Shown: positions 9,794 through 19,717 of the stretch, in pieces | Layout: every line of letters begins with the position of its first letter | Position numbering within the stretch: the first letter of the stretch is position 1 | Assembly: GCA_902141825.1 (NCBI GenBank) | Contig: CABFPG010000005.1 | Location: forward strand, 186,001-250,000 | Source of the DNA: Thalassocella blandensis | Lineage (GTDB): Bacteria > Pseudomonadota > Gammaproteobacteria > Pseudomonadales > Cellvibrionaceae | Direction of reading: 5' to 3' | Length of the DNA stretch: 64,000 nucleotides | Program-made: the position numbers and the translations under genes | The notes under the pieces: generated by a model | What the model was told of the DNA's origin: nothing | Seen by the model: only the letters and a program-made list of their open reading frames with translations | Database searches by the model: none

Positions 9794-9838
9794 CAGGCTA
9801 ATGGTGTACAGGTTAATGGTGCACAGGCTAATAAAGTT
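9794..9838. repeat. Tandem array, 15-bp unit, three copies
   Basis: CAGGCTAATGGTGTA, CAGGTTAATGGTGCA and CAGGCTAATAAAGTT follow one another directly, starting 13 bp after the stop codon of the secreted protein gene and ending 4 bp before the terminator. Confidence 0.9.
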
Positions 9839-9841
9839 AAA

Positions 9842-9877
9842 AAAAGCCCTTATTTCCAGAGAGAAATAAGGGCTTTT
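9842..9877. terminator. Bidirectional terminator between converging genes
   Basis: A perfect 15-bp stem (AAAAGCCCTTATTTC at 9842-9856 and its complement at 9863-9877) encloses a 6-base loop. Runs of A on the left and T on the right let it work for the rightward secreted-protein gene and for leftward ntrC. Confidence 0.93.
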
Positions 9878-9946
9878 GTCTTTTTGGTGAGGCTGGTTGT
9901 TCGGGTTAGCGCTCAGCTTTAACTGTCACAGTATTGGCTCTCAGCA

Positions 9947-11374
9947 CTAGTCGCTGTCTTCCTCGTTCGAACTCATGCCAAGTTCTTTCAGCTTGCGCGT
10001 CAGCGTATTCCGGCCCCATCCCAATAAATTCGCAGCATCACGTTTACGTCCTGCGGTGTGCTTCAAGGCGGTTTCAATCAGTGCACGCTCGAAGGTGGGA
10101 ACTGCTTCAGAAAGAATATCGCGCTGGCCGCAAGCCAGACTCTGATCCGCCCAGTGGCGCAGTGCTTTTTCCCAGTCGCCGCTCGGCGTGTCATTACTCT
10201 TGTGTTCAACCAGTTCTGGCGGAAGGTCGGCTACATGTACTTCTCGGCCGGATGCCATTACGGTAATCCAGCGACACGTGTTTTCCAGCTGGCGAACGTT
10301 CCCAGGCCAGGGCAGGTTACTGAGGTAGTTTTCGGTGTCTTCTGTCAGTACTTTTGGCTCCACATTGAGCTCTTTGGCTGCAGTGTTGAGGAAGTGCTGT
10401 GCCAGCTTGGGAATGTCTTCCCGTCGTGCTGACAGTTTCGGCAGATGGATGCGAATAACGTTTAACCTGTGGAATAAATCTTCACGGAAACGGTTCTGTT
10501 CTACCAGGTGTTCGAGGTTCTGATGCGTAGCGGCAATGATACGAACATCCACTTTAATGGGCGTGTGGCCACCAACGCGGTAAAATTCGCCATCGGCCAG
10601 AACTCGCAGTAAACGCGTTTGGGTTTCAGCCGGCATATCGCCAATTTCATCGAGAAATAAAGTGCCGGTGTCAGCTTGCTGAAAACGCCCCTGGCGTTGA
10701 CCGCCAGCCCCAGTAAAGGCACCTTTTTCATGGCCAAATAACTCGGATTCGATCAGGTCGCGTGGAATTGCGGCCATGTTCAGGGCAATAAACGGACCTT
10801 CACGGCGAGGACTGTGTGTGTGCAGTGCCTTGGCTACCAGTTCTTTACCGGTACCAGACTCACCGTTGATCAATACGGTGATATTACTTTGCGATAGTCG
10901 TCCGATTGCGCGAAAGACTTCCTGCATCGCGGGTGCTTCGCCGATGATGTCTGTATCTTCATCGAGTTTTTCCTCGACTTCATCGCCCTGTTTTGCCAGT
11001 TCGTTGGCATGCGCCAGTGCGCGCTGGGTAACGGCAACGGCATCGTCAACATCGAAAGGTTTTGGCAGATATTCAAAAGCTCCGCCCTGATAGGCCGAAA
11101 CCGCGCTGTCCAGATCCGAGTGCGCGGTCATGATAATCACCGGGAGTTCCGGGTAGGTTTCGTGGATCTGCTTCAGCATGGAAAGCCCGTTAATACCCGG
11201 CATGCGAACGTCACTGATGACGGCGTGTGGCTTGGCTGTGTTTAATTGGGCGATGGCTTTGTCCCCGGTTTCGAAACTTTTGGTCTCGATGCCAGATTGC
11301 TGCAGTGCTTTTTCCAGCACCCAGCGGATAGAGCGATCATCGTCAATAATCCAGACTGTATTCGGCTTATGCAT
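9947..11374 (-). CDS. ntrC: Nitrogen regulation response regulator NtrC (sigma-54 activator)
   Basis: A 475-residue NtrC. Domains in order: receiver (residues about 5-120, DDD at 11-13 and phospho-acceptor D55 in VISDVRMPG), sigma-54 AAA+ domain (GESGTGKE Walker A, KGAFTGA loop that touches sigma-54, LFLDEIGDMP Walker B), and a Fis-type helix-turn-helix at the C-terminus (AANLLGWGRNTLTRKLKELG). When phosphorylated by NtrB it activates sigma-54 promoters such as that of glnA. The ATG at 11374 gives the standard N-terminus and overlaps the ntrB stop codon by 8 bases, so the two are translationally coupled. The longer upstream frame is unsupported. Confidence 0.97.
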   Translation of the reverse strand: MHKPNTVWIIDDDRSIRWVLEKALQQSGIETKSFETGDKAIAQLNTAKPHAVISDVRMPGINGLSMLKQIHETYPELPVIIMTAHSDLDSAVSAYQGGAFEYLPKPFDVDDAVAVTQRALAHANELAKQGDEVEEKLDEDTDIIGEAPAMQEVFRAIGRLSQSNITVLINGESGTGKELVAKALHTHSPRREGPFIALNMAAIPRDLIESELFGHEKGAFTGAGGQRQGRFQQADTGTLFLDEIGDMPAETQTRLLRVLADGEFYRVGGHTPIKVDVRIIAATHQNLEHLVEQNRFREDLFHRLNVIRIHLPKLSARREDIPKLAQHFLNTAAKELNVEPKVLTEDTENYLSNLPWPGNVRQLENTCRWITVMASGREVHVADLPPELVEHKSNDTPSGDWEKALRHWADQSLACGQRDILSEAVPTFERALIETALKHTAGRKRDAANLLGWGRNTLTRKLKELGMSSNEEDSD

Positions 11375-12434
11375 GTTGATTTCCCAATGGTAAATAGACT
11401 GCGAACTCGGTGTGCCCTGGTTCACTATTACATTCAATGAGGCCATTGTGCTGACCAATTAAATTTTGCGATATCGATAACCCCAGGCCCGAACCTTCGG
11501 CTCTGCCAGTAATCATGGGGAAAAAGATATCGTCCATAATTTCTCTCGGTATTCCAGGCCCGTTGTCGATCACGCCCACACGCACAACCAGTGGGTAGTG
11601 GTGACGACCGATGGTATACCGTCGCTTCACCCGTGTTTCTATCGTGATACAGGGTGCTTCTACTTCATTTTCTGTTATTGCCTGTACGGCATTGCGGGCG
11701 ATGTTGAGGAACGCCTGCACCAGTTGCGGCTTATCGCCGAATATCGTGGGAATACTCGGGTCGTAATCACGCTTGATTTCAACCAGATTCTGTACTTCCA
11801 TCGATACCACCGCATTCACATGTTCCAGCACTTCGTGAATATTAATTTCCTTGCGCTCGGGCGGTGTTCGCGGCCCCAGCATGCGGTCAACCAGATTGCG
11901 CAGGCGATCCGTCTCATCGATGATGATGCGGGTATATTCCTCTAATTCATCATCGGCCAGTTCGCGGGCGAGCAACTGAGCTGCACCGCGTATCCCCCCT
12001 AGTGGATTCTTTATCTCGTGCGCCATGCTGCGGACCAGGTTGCGCGTTGTTTCCTGAGAAGAAATCCAGGCTTCTTCCCGACTAATACGCAATAAACGAT
12101 CCAGTGGCTGCACTTCGATGGTGATCACGCCAATTTCAGGCGATGGGATGACGGTGTAGTCCAGTGTCAGCTCGGTTTGATTGTGCAGCTTCCACGTGGT
12201 TTTACGTCGGGTGAAGTGACGGTTCTCTTGCAGTGCATTCTCCAATGCGTTGGGGGTACCGTCCTTCGGGTTGAAGCAAAAGCTAATCGGCTTTCCAAGT
12301 AAGTACTCACTACTTACGCTGAACAGGGTTTCCGCAGAAGCATTAATGTCGGTGATATGTAATTGCTCATCCAACACGATGACTGCCGTCATTAAGCTAT
12401 CGAGGATTTGTCTATAGCTTGCTTGCTCTACCAT
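11367..12434 (-). CDS. ntrB: Nitrogen regulation sensor kinase NtrB
   Basis: A 355-residue soluble histidine kinase. An N-terminal PAS domain (about residues 5-115) is followed by a HisKA dimerisation domain with the phospho-accepting H139 in RSMAHEIKNPLGG, and a HATPase domain with an N box (NIARNAVQA) and GPGIP and GSGLGLSI glycine boxes. With no membrane segment and this domain order it is NtrB (GlnL), which phosphorylates or dephosphorylates NtrC in response to PII. It lies directly upstream of ntrC, and 462 bp downstream of glnA with a terminator between, so ntrBC probably also has its own promoter. Confidence 0.96.
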   Translation of the reverse strand: MVEQASYRQILDSLMTAVIVLDEQLHITDINASAETLFSVSSEYLLGKPISFCFNPKDGTPNALENALQENRHFTRRKTTWKLHNQTELTLDYTVIPSPEIGVITIEVQPLDRLLRISREEAWISSQETTRNLVRSMAHEIKNPLGGIRGAAQLLARELADDELEEYTRIIIDETDRLRNLVDRMLGPRTPPERKEINIHEVLEHVNAVVSMEVQNLVEIKRDYDPSIPTIFGDKPQLVQAFLNIARNAVQAITENEVEAPCITIETRVKRRYTIGRHHYPLVVRVGVIDNGPGIPREIMDDIFFPMITGRAEGSGLGLSISQNLIGQHNGLIECNSEPGHTEFAVYLPLGNQHA

Positions 12435-12896
12435 TGATCACTACCGGGATTAAATTACTTGCGACTATGCAATTCCCAATCCAAGAAGATTAATTGCATC
12501 GCGATTTTTGTTATAAGCTGGCCGGCTTTCGCTGCATGTGCGAAAAGTTGCCCCGGGTAAAGGCTAAATTCTTGATAAACAAGCAAAATATGCCAGCTCA
12601 AGTGGAAAAAAACTGTATCTAAAGCCCTCTTTATTTAGCGGTAAACGAAAATGCTGATGGCTCTTTTAAATATAGTCTGCACTAATTTGGTGAGCCTGTG
12701 AAAGCGATGTTTTGTTATGCATATTTTTGGTGCGTTGGCGTGAAAGTTTAAATGGTTTGGAAAACTGTCGAGTCGCTATGTTAGTTGGCGCGTCAATGGT
12801 CGATCGAAAGGAGGGCGCTGGTAGCTGGGAGTGGATGTGCAGGCAAAAGAAAGCCCGCATGAAGCGGGCTTTCCTCAAAACAGTATTGCGTCTGAC
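12435..12896. other. Spacer between glnA and ntrB
   Basis: The 462-bp spacer contains the glnA terminator at its right end. No coding frame with a credible start is seen and no promoter for ntrBC could be assigned with confidence. Confidence 0.6.
12849..12873 (-). terminator. glnA terminator
   Basis: GAAAGCCCGC and GCGGGCTTTC form a 10-bp stem with a 5-base loop, followed on the minus strand by a short U-rich run (TTTCTTTT). It lies 24 bp after the glnA stop codon and insulates glnA from ntrB. Confidence 0.9.
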
Positions 12897-14303
12897 TTAT
12901 ACAGAGTAGTACAGGTCAAATTCAACTGGGTGAGTCGTGTGCTCAACTTTGTAGACGTCTTCCATCTTCAGGTCGATGTAAGCATCGATCATGTCATCAG
13001 TGAATACGCCGCCTTCAGTTAAGAACGCGCGGTCTTTATCCAGTTCGCTTAATGCTTCACGCAAGCTGCCACATACTTGTGGGATTTCAGCTGCTTCTTC
13101 TGGAGGAAGATCGTAAAGGTCTTTATCTGCTGCATCGCCAGGGTGAATCTTGTTCTTAACACCGTCAAGGCCAGCCATCAACATAGCGGCGAAACACAGG
13201 TATGGGTTAGCGATTGGATCAGCGAAACGTGCTTCAATACGCTTACCTTTTGCAGAAGGTACGTAAGGAATACGGATGGAAGCAGAGCGGTTACGCGCAG
13301 AGTAAGCCAGCATAACTGGAGCTTCGAAACCTGGGATCAAACGCTTATAAGAGTTTGTGCCTGGGTTAGAGAAAGCGTTGATGGCTTTTGCGTGCTTGAT
13401 GATACCGCCAATGTAGAACAGAGCAGTTTCAGAAAGACCTGAGTAGCCGTCACCTGCGAATTGGTTAACACCTTCTTTCCAGAAAGACTGGTGAACGTGC
13501 ATACCGGAACCGTTGTCGCCAACCAGAGGCTTAGGCATGAAAGTCGCTGTCTTACCGTAAGCGTGGGCAACGTTATGGACGCAGTACTTTAAGATTTGTA
13601 CTTCGTCGGCTTTCTTAACCAGAGTGTTGAACTTAACGCCGATTTCACATTGGCCAGAAGTTGCCACTTCGTGGTGGTGAACTTCAACGTCCAGACCCAT
13701 TTGCTCCATTGCACCACACATTGCAGAGCGGATGTCGTGCAGTGAGTCTACTGGAGGAACGGGGAAGTAACCGCCTTTTACGCGTGGACGGTGACCCAGG
13801 TTGCCACCTTCGATAGCTTTAGACGAGGACCAAACGGCTTCTTCAGAGTCGATTTTGTAGAACGCACCGCCGATGTCTGCACCGAATTGTACGTCGTCAA
13901 ATACGAAGAATTCTGGCTCAGGACCAAAGAATGCAGTGTCACCCAGGCCAGTAGACTTTAAGTAATCTTCTGCGCGGCGAGCGATAGAACGTGGGTCACG
14001 CTCGTAACCTTGACCAGTAGAAGGCTCAACAATGTCACAACGCAAGATAACAGTTGGCTCGTCAGTGAACGGGTCCATGCAAGAAGTGCTGTCATCCGGC
14101 ATAAGGATCATGTCAGACTCATTGATGCCTTTCCAACCAGAGATTGAAGAACCATCGAACATTTGGCCAGTAGAGAAGAAATCTTCGTCAACTGATTTTG
14201 ATGGGATGGTAACGTGTTGCTCTTTACCTTTAGTATCCGTGAAACGCAGGTCTACCCAACGCGCTTCGTTTTCTTTGATCAGATTCAGAGTCTGCTCTGA
14301 CAT
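12897..14303 (-). CDS. glnA: Glutamine synthetase, type I
   Basis: A 468-residue type I-beta glutamine synthetase, making glutamine from glutamate, ammonia and ATP. Seen: the N-terminal beta-grasp with [13 protein letters not shown], the metal and glutamate site segment [13 protein letters not shown], the [14 protein letters not shown] and MHVHQSFWK blocks, the [10 protein letters not shown] arginine segment, and the adenylylation tyrosine at exactly residue 397 in [10 protein letters not shown]. The canonical tyrosine predicts control by adenylyltransferase GlnE. A strong GGAGGAAACTT ribosome site precedes the ATG. Upstream sit a sigma-54 promoter and an NtrC site, listed separately. Confidence 0.98.
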   Translation of the reverse strand: MSEQTLNLIKENEARWVDLRFTDTKGKEQHVTIPSKSVDEDFFSTGQMFDGSSISGWKGINESDMILMPDDSTSCMDPFTDEPTVILRCDIVEPSTGQGYERDPRSIARRAEDYLKSTGLGDTAFFGPEPEFFVFDDVQFGADIGGAFYKIDSEEAVWSSSKAIEGGNLGHRPRVKGGYFPVPPVDSLHDIRSAMCGAMEQMGLDVEVHHHEVATSGQCEIGVKFNTLVKKADEVQILKYCVHNVAHAYGKTATFMPKPLVGDNGSGMHVHQSFWKEGVNQFAGDGYSGLSETALFYIGGIIKHAKAINAFSNPGTNSYKRLIPGFEAPVMLAYSARNRSASIRIPYVPSAKGKRIEARFADPIANPYLCFAAMLMAGLDGVKNKIHPGDAADKDLYDLPPEEAAEIPQVCGSLREALSELDKDRAFLTEGGVFTDDMIDAYIDLKMEDVYKVEHTTHPVEFDLYYSV

Positions 14304-14444
14304 AAGTTTCCTCCAGAGTCATGGCCCTAGCCATTCATGTGTTGTAGTTATGGGAAAATGTGGACTTGCGTTCTTCGCCCCAAGAAAGCGGAAGTGCAAT
14401 CATAATGCAATCTCAGTAAGACGCAAGATGAGTGAGCATGGATT

Positions 14445-14460
14445 GGCAAGTAATGTGCCA
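14445..14460 (-). promoter_or_regulatory. Sigma-54 (-24/-12) promoter of glnA
   Basis: Read on the minus strand the sequence is TGGCACATTACTTGCC, matching the sigma-54 consensus TGGCAC-N5-TTGC with exact spacing. It lies about 142 bp upstream of the glnA ATG, predicting a long 5' leader. Activation by NtrC is expected. Confidence 0.88.
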
Positions 14461-14563
14461 TAATAAGCCATTCGAAGAAGTCCTTGTATCATAAGGCTTA
14501 AGGGCGATTTAAGCAAAAACTAAACAAGTGCTTTCGCTTGTATTTGGTGCGTTTGAAATAAAA

Positions 14564-14580
14564 TGCACTGTTGTGGTGCT
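14564..14580 (-). promoter_or_regulatory. NtrC binding site for glnA
   Basis: TGCACTGTTGTGGTGCT matches the 17-bp NtrC dyad (TGCACC-N5-GGTGCA) at 10 of its 12 defined bases. It is about 105-120 bp upstream of the sigma-54 promoter, where enhancer sites usually lie, and also only 31 bp before the divergent thiI start. Confidence 0.75.
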
Positions 14581-14611
14581 ATAAATTTCACAAAGTAAAA
14601 AGATTGGAAAA

Positions 14612-16132
14612 ATGACTGAAGAGAAAAAGACCGAATCTGCGGAAAAGCTCGTGTTTACTGTTCGAATGTTCCCCGAAATCACGATAAAAAGTCCACCCGT
14701 GCGCAAGCGTTGGACTCGTCATCTGACCGAGAATATTCGTTTATTAGGCAGGCAGATCGTGCCGCGCACAAGTGTTGTGCAAGATTGGGACAGGTTGGAG
14801 GTTCGTGTTGGCGATACTTCTGAAGAGGTTCGGCTGCAGTTTATTGACTTATTAGGCCGTATTCCTGGCATTGCCAACTTCTCGGAAGTGAAAGCCAAAA
14901 CATTTAAGGAAATACATGATATCTATGAAGCTGCGCAACTGGCCTGGCAGCATGCGCTGGTGGGAAAAACATTTTGTGTACGAGTAAAGCGCAGCGGCTC
15001 GCACACGTTTACCTCGACTGAAGTGGAGCGGTACGTTGGAGGCGGATTGAATCAGAATATTGCGACGGGAGGCGTCAAGCTTAAGGACCCGGACGTTACT
15101 GTTCACATCGAGATCAAAGACAATATGTTTTACATGGTGGATCGCAAATACCCTGGTTTAGGCGGTTTTCCGGTGGGGACTCAGGACCATGTACTGTCTC
15201 TTGTGTCAGGTGGTTTTGACTCGACAGTTGCTAGCTTTCAAATGATTAAGCGTGGGCTGCGGACGCATTACTGCTTTTTTAACCTGGGTGGGCGTGCGCA
15301 TGAGCTGGGAGTGAAGGAAATTGCTTATTACCTGTGGCGCAAGTACGGAGCTACCCATCGGGTTCGCTTTATTACGGTGCCTTTCGAAGGTGTGGTCAAT
15401 GAAATTCTGGAGAAAATCAGCCCGTCGAATATGGGCGTGGTGTTAAAGCGCATGATGCTTCGCGCCGCGGAAAAAGTCGCGGAACGTGGTGGCATTGAGG
15501 CCCTGGTGACAGGCGAAGCGGTTTCCCAGGTGTCCAGTCAGACCATTCCTAATCTGGCGATTATTGATAAGGTGACGGACATGTTGGTGTTGCGCCCTTT
15601 AATTGCGACAGACAAAACCGACATTATTCGTATGGCGCGTGAAATTGGAGTGGAGGAGTTCTCAGCCAACATTCCTGAATATTGCGGAGTTATTGCGGTT
15701 AAACCTTCGGCGAAAGTGAAACCGCAGGAGGTGCTGCGCGAAGAGGAGAGTTTTGACTTTGCGACCCTGGAGCAGGCACTGGCCGCTTGCAGTGTGCAGT
15801 CGATTGATGACGTCGTTAGCGATATCGAAGCCTCCGGTGAGGTGGAGTGTGTCAGCCAGCTGCCCGCGCAGGCAATAGTTATTGATGTGCGTCACCCGAG
15901 TGAATGCGAATTAAAGCCGCTGGTGCTTAACTCTGGAGATGCGGTTGAGGGCGCAGAGGGAATTGAGTGCCTGGAAATCCCATTTTTCCGATTAAGTACA
16001 CAATTTGAAACCTTAAATCGTGAGAGCACCTATTATTTATATTGTGACAAGGGCGTAATGAGCGAGCTTCATGCCGCACATTTAAAAGATGCTGGGTTTG
16101 CCAATGTAGCGGTCTTCCGACCGGAGAAGTAG
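14612..16132 (+). CDS. thiI: tRNA 4-thiouridine synthase / thiazole sulfurtransferase ThiI
   Basis: A 506-residue ThiI of the long, rhodanese-bearing type. Domains in order: N-terminal ferredoxin-like and THUMP domains (to about residue 175), the PP-loop ATPase domain with SGGFDS at residues 199-204, and a C-terminal rhodanese domain with the sulfur-carrying C478 in YYLYCDKG. The enzyme adenylates U8 of tRNA and inserts sulfur delivered from IscS; the rhodanese domain also supports thiamine thiazole synthesis. About a dozen charged residues (EEKKTESAEK) precede the usual N-terminus. It is divergent from glnA, and its promoter must lie inside or beside the NtrC/sigma-54 control region. Confidence 0.96.
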   Translation: MTEEKKTESAEKLVFTVRMFPEITIKSPPVRKRWTRHLTENIRLLGRQIVPRTSVVQDWDRLEVRVGDTSEEVRLQFIDLLGRIPGIANFSEVKAKTFKEIHDIYEAAQLAWQHALVGKTFCVRVKRSGSHTFTSTEVERYVGGGLNQNIATGGVKLKDPDVTVHIEIKDNMFYMVDRKYPGLGGFPVGTQDHVLSLVSGGFDSTVASFQMIKRGLRTHYCFFNLGGRAHELGVKEIAYYLWRKYGATHRVRFITVPFEGVVNEILEKISPSNMGVVLKRMMLRAAEKVAERGGIEALVTGEAVSQVSSQTIPNLAIIDKVTDMLVLRPLIATDKTDIIRMAREIGVEEFSANIPEYCGVIAVKPSAKVKPQEVLREEESFDFATLEQALAACSVQSIDDVVSDIEASGEVECVSQLPAQAIVIDVRHPSECELKPLVLNSGDAVEGAEGIECLEIPFFRLSTQFETLNRESTYYLYCDKGVMSELHAAHLKDAGFANVAVFRPEK

Positions 16133-16224
16133 CGAACCTGCAGCAAGCAGGCCGTGCATCGCTCATTACTTAATAATCAGCGTACCGATCTGGAACGGTC
16201 TTACGAATTGCGAGAGAAGCGAAT

Positions 16225-16671
16225 ATGCCGAAGGCCAATAAAAAGCAGAATATCATTGTGACTGTAGTGGCGATTGCGATTGTGATCGTTTCTTCGTTCA
16301 TGACGTACTATGCGACCATGGTAGTGGACTTCAGTGGCAGTGGAGACAGTGGAGGGTACAGTAATGTCACGTTTACCGATGCTACGCTCACCTGCGAACG
16401 CGAGACTAAAACAACTTATGGTGAGAAAATTGGTACGCTGACCGTAGATAACCATTCCAGTCGATATGATGAGCGACAGTTCCTGTATAAGATTTTTATG
16501 GAAATGAATCTGCGCAACAGCAACAACGAAGCAAACCTGTTTTACGTCAACTGTTTTGTCCGATCCTCCAACGGGAAAATCCGTAAATATGAAGTATTTG
16601 AAGCGGATGCGGAAAACCCGTCGCGTGTTGATGATGGCACAAATGTATTTGGAATGCCCAAACGCAACTAA
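16225..16671 (+). CDS. Small membrane-anchored protein of unknown function
   Basis: A 148-residue unrecognised protein. A short basic N-terminus (MPKANKKQN) leads into one membrane segment (IIVTVVAIAIVIVSSFMTYYA, interrupted here only by its own length), then a Gly/Ser linker GSGDSGGY and a soluble region of about 110 residues outside the membrane. The soluble part contains two cysteines (LTCERE and VNCFVR) that could pair in the periplasm. AGAGAAGCGA lies just before the ATG. It sits between thiI and typA on the same strand, 92 bp after thiI, but neither neighbour explains it. Confidence 0.7.
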   Translation: MPKANKKQNIIVTVVAIAIVIVSSFMTYYATMVVDFSGSGDSGGYSNVTFTDATLTCERETKTTYGEKIGTLTVDNHSSRYDERQFLYKIFMEMNLRNSNNEANLFYVNCFVRSSNGKIRKYEVFEADAENPSRVDDGTNVFGMPKRN

Positions 16672-16974
16672 TTGCGCGTTAAACGGAAAAGCAGAATTCC
16701 ACCCAATAATGTGGGGTGCTCGACGGGATAATGTGAAATTTGTGCTATTTGAGTAAAAACTCTTCGTTTTTCTCTCTATCTCTTGTCATATAGTCAAGCT
16801 ATAATGCGCGCCTTTTAAACACGCCGGAATAACTAGCAAGCTCATCGACCGTTTCGCAACAGGGTGTTTTGCGCGAAACCACAGCTGTCACACATTAGTT
16901 ACATCCCAACCTAAATTTTGATAACGCGGTTAGCGTGCCGCGTTTAACTCCCCTTACAAAGAGGCACATTTTCA
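16672..16974. other. Upstream region of typA
   Basis: This 303-bp spacer holds a possible promoter: a TATAAT at 16800-16805 followed by GCGCGCC. No good -35 hexamer is placed 17 bp before it. Nothing else is recognised. Confidence 0.4.
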
Positions 16975-18795
16975 GTGATTGAGAAGTTACGCAATATCGC
17001 CATCATTGCTCACGTTGACCATGGCAAAACCACATTGGTCGACAAGCTACTAAGCCAATCGGGTACGCTCGATCGCAAAGATCAAGGTGCTGAACGCATC
17101 ATGGATTCCAACGACCAGGAAAAGGAGCGTGGAATTACCATCCTGGCCAAAAATACCGCCATTCAATGGAATGGCTACCGCATTAATATTGTGGACACTC
17201 CTGGGCACGCCGACTTCGGCGGTGAGGTGGAGCGGGTATTGTCGATGGTGGACAGTGTCTGTTTGTTGGTGGATGCGGTTGACGGTCCCATGCCACAAAC
17301 TCGTTTTGTGACCAGTAAAGCATTTGAACGTGGATTAAAACCCATCGTTGTAGTGAATAAGGTTGATCGTCCCGGTGCGCGCCCGGATTGGGTGATCGAT
17401 CAGGTGTTTGATTTGTTTGACCGCCTTGGCGCTACCGAAGAGCAACTGGATTTCCCGGTGATTTACGCATCGGCTTTGAATGGTATTGCCGGTCACGATC
17501 CTTCTGAAATGGCTGAAGACATGACGCCACTGTTCGAAATGATCGTGGATAAAGTCAGCCCGCCGGACGTCGATGTAGAAAAGCCGTTCCAAATGCAGAT
17601 TTCAGCACTCGATTACAACAGCTATGTGGGTGTTATTGGGGTGGGACGCATTACGCGTGGTTCCCTGTCTCCCAGCCAGCAAGTAGTTGTTGTAGATAAA
17701 GATGGTGATACGCGTAAAGCAAAAGTTTTGCAGGTGATGGGGTACCACGGCCTGGAGCGTGTTGAAACGACGAAAGCCAATGCGGGAGATATTGTCTGTA
17801 TTACCGGTATTGCCGAATTGGGGATTTCCGACACGCTGTGCAGCCCTGAAGCGATAGAAGCCTTGCCTGCGCTTTCCGTGGATGAGCCGACAGTAAGTAT
17901 GACTTTCCAGGTAAACGACTCACCATTTGCCGGTTTGGAAGGGAAGTTTGTTACCTCGCGTAATATTAAAGAGCGCCTGGATCAAGAGCTGATTCACAAT
18001 GTTGCCTTGCGTGTACGTCAGGGTGATAGCCCGGACAAGTTCATTGTTTCCGGCCGTGGTGAATTGCACTTGTCAGTATTGATTGAAAATATGCGCCGCG
18101 AAGGGTTTGAATTGGGTGTTTCGCGTCCTGAAGTTATCCAGAAGGAAGTGGACGGTGAAATACACGAGCCATTCGAGACTGTGGTAATTGATGTCGAAGA
18201 GCAGCACCAGGGTTCTATTATGGAAGAACTGGGCTTGCGTAAGGCAGAATTAACCAACATGGAGCCAGATGGAAAAGGACGAGTGCGTTTGACGTTCCTT
18301 GCGCCTTCTCGCGGTTTGATCGGGTTTAGAGGTCTGTTTTTAACCCTGACTTCCGGTTCGGGCATTATGACCAGTATTTTTGATCACTACGGCCCGATTA
18401 AAATGGGTGAGGTCAGCAGCCGCCAAAATGGTGTACTGGTGTCCATGGTGAAAGGTAAGACACTGGCCTATGCACTGTTTAGCCTGCAAGATCGCGGACG
18501 ACTTTTCCTGGGACATGGTGTTGATATCTATGAAGGGCAGATCGTGGGAATTCACTCGCGTGATAATGACCTTGTGGTCAACCCGACCAAAGCCAAGCAG
18601 CTCACCAATATCCGTGCTGCCGGAACCGATGAAGCCTTGACGTTGACGCCGCCCATCCGCCACACCCTGGAACAGGCGCTTGAGTTTATCGAAGATGACG
18701 AGCTGGTAGAAGTTACGCCCAAGTCGATTCGTTTGCGGAAAAAGCTGTTGGCTGAGAACGAGCGTAAGCGCGCGAAAAACGCAGCCAAAGTGTAA
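16975..18795 (+). CDS. typA: Ribosome-binding translational GTPase TypA/BipA
   Basis: A 606-residue translational GTPase. Seen: G1 loop [15 protein letters not shown] near residue 12, the GITI switch I segment, [15 protein letters not shown] (G3), and [12 protein letters not shown] (G4), followed by EF-G-like domains II, III and V and the BipA-specific C-terminal domain. It binds the ribosome and helps 50S assembly and growth at low temperature or stress. The start is a GTG: the N-terminus [19 protein letters not shown] is the family start, and AAGAGG lies upstream. It is a single gene closed by its own terminator. Confidence 0.98.
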   Translation: MIEKLRNIAIIAHVDHGKTTLVDKLLSQSGTLDRKDQGAERIMDSNDQEKERGITILAKNTAIQWNGYRINIVDTPGHADFGGEVERVLSMVDSVCLLVDAVDGPMPQTRFVTSKAFERGLKPIVVVNKVDRPGARPDWVIDQVFDLFDRLGATEEQLDFPVIYASALNGIAGHDPSEMAEDMTPLFEMIVDKVSPPDVDVEKPFQMQISALDYNSYVGVIGVGRITRGSLSPSQQVVVVDKDGDTRKAKVLQVMGYHGLERVETTKANAGDIVCITGIAELGISDTLCSPEAIEALPALSVDEPTVSMTFQVNDSPFAGLEGKFVTSRNIKERLDQELIHNVALRVRQGDSPDKFIVSGRGELHLSVLIENMRREGFELGVSRPEVIQKEVDGEIHEPFETVVIDVEEQHQGSIMEELGLRKAELTNMEPDGKGRVRLTFLAPSRGLIGFRGLFLTLTSGSGIMTSIFDHYGPIKMGEVSSRQNGVLVSMVKGKTLAYALFSLQDRGRLFLGHGVDIYEGQIVGIHSRDNDLVVNPTKAKQLTNIRAAGTDEALTLTPPIRHTLEQALEFIEDDELVEVTPKSIRLRKKLLAENERKRAKNAAKV

Positions 18796-19186
18796 GGCGT
18801 TACAGATCTTAGCGTCGCCAAAGGGAGCCGGAAGGCTCCCTTTTTTGTGGCCGTCTCCTCGTCATTTCGCTGGCGTGCAGCGTTTGAACAAGGTAAGCTT
18901 CACTCTGTTTGGACGAAGAGGGATCTCAGGAGCAGTGTGCTGAGGTGTGCTAACCGAAAGCATTAACAGGGAATGGCCAGTCATTTAAAACAAGCTATAC
19001 TTTGTCTTGTGTCTTTCAAATTTACATACCACCTAGAGTCATTGCATTGCAGGGAAACCTCTTTTGACGGGCATTGTTTGTCCGCGGATTGCGTTATGCA
19101 TAAAGTTGACAGACGCTCAAGCATGCAAACTAGCTACACGGTAGTTGCTAAAAGTGAATTATTTAAACAATAAACAGGAGAATACG
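18796..19186. other. Spacer between typA and the DUF805 gene
   Basis: After the typA terminator there is about 340 bp with no supported gene. A 66-codon frame at 18973-19173 lacks a ribosome site and runs into the real DUF805 start region. Confidence 0.6.
18823..18846 (+). terminator. typA terminator
   Basis: GGGAGCC and GGCTCCC form a 7-bp stem with a GGAA tetraloop, followed directly by six T. A textbook intrinsic terminator, 27 bp after the typA stop. Confidence 0.96.
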
Positions 19187-19597
19187 ATGAGTGAAAATAT
19201 CTATCAGAGCCCAAACGCAGAATTGGATGATGGCACCGGCGCGAGTGGTTCAATAACACTAAAAGAGCTTTTATTTTCGTTTAAAGGGCGTATCGGCAGA
19301 AAGTTATACTGGTTGAGTGTGTTAGGACTTTTTGTGGGTATGTTTGTTTTTATCTTGCTACTTGGGTTAATTGGCGTCTCGGAAAGTATCGTAGGAATTT
19401 TGACTTTAATTGTATACATTCCGATTATCTGGATTTCGTTTGCCGTGCAAATTAAACGCTGGCATGATCGTGACAAGTCTGGCTGGTGGGTGTTAATCAC
19501 CTTGGTGCCTGTCATTGGGTCACTGTGGGCATTGATTGAAAATGGCTTCCTGGCTGGCGATGAAGGTCCAAACCGATTTGGCGTGCCTCGCTTGTAA
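19187..19597 (+). CDS. DUF805 inner-membrane protein
   Basis: A 136-residue DUF805-type protein. After a polar N-terminus (MSENIYQSPNAELDD) comes the family hallmark FSFKGRIGRKLYW, then membrane segments at about residues 44-65 (LFVGMFVFILLLGLI), 70-90 and 105-120, and near the C-terminus the KRWHDRDKSGWW motif and GPNRFG. The function of the family is unknown. The ATG at 19187 is supported by AGGAG 7 bases upstream; the longer frame has no such signal. Confidence 0.88.
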   Translation: MSENIYQSPNAELDDGTGASGSITLKELLFSFKGRIGRKLYWLSVLGLFVGMFVFILLLGLIGVSESIVGILTLIVYIPIIWISFAVQIKRWHDRDKSGWWVLITLVPVIGSLWALIENGFLAGDEGPNRFGVPRL

Positions 19598-19675
19598 GTT
19601 TCTTTCCGGCTCGAAAGCTGCGAAACCAAAATATATAAACACGACGCGTCATGAGACGCTTGTGTAAATTAAAAT

Positions 19676-19705
19676 AAAAAACCCCGGCGCCGACCGGGGT
19701 TTTTT
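19676..19705. terminator. Bidirectional terminator between the DUF805 gene and cysK
   Basis: ACCCCGG and CCGGGGT pair around a CGCCGA loop, flanked by five A on the left and five T on the right. It serves both converging genes. Confidence 0.93.
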
Positions 19706-19717
19706 ATTGCCTGTTCG

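Noticed and set aside
18973-19173. 66-codon frame before the DUF805 gene
   Set aside because: No ribosome site and no protein-like pattern.
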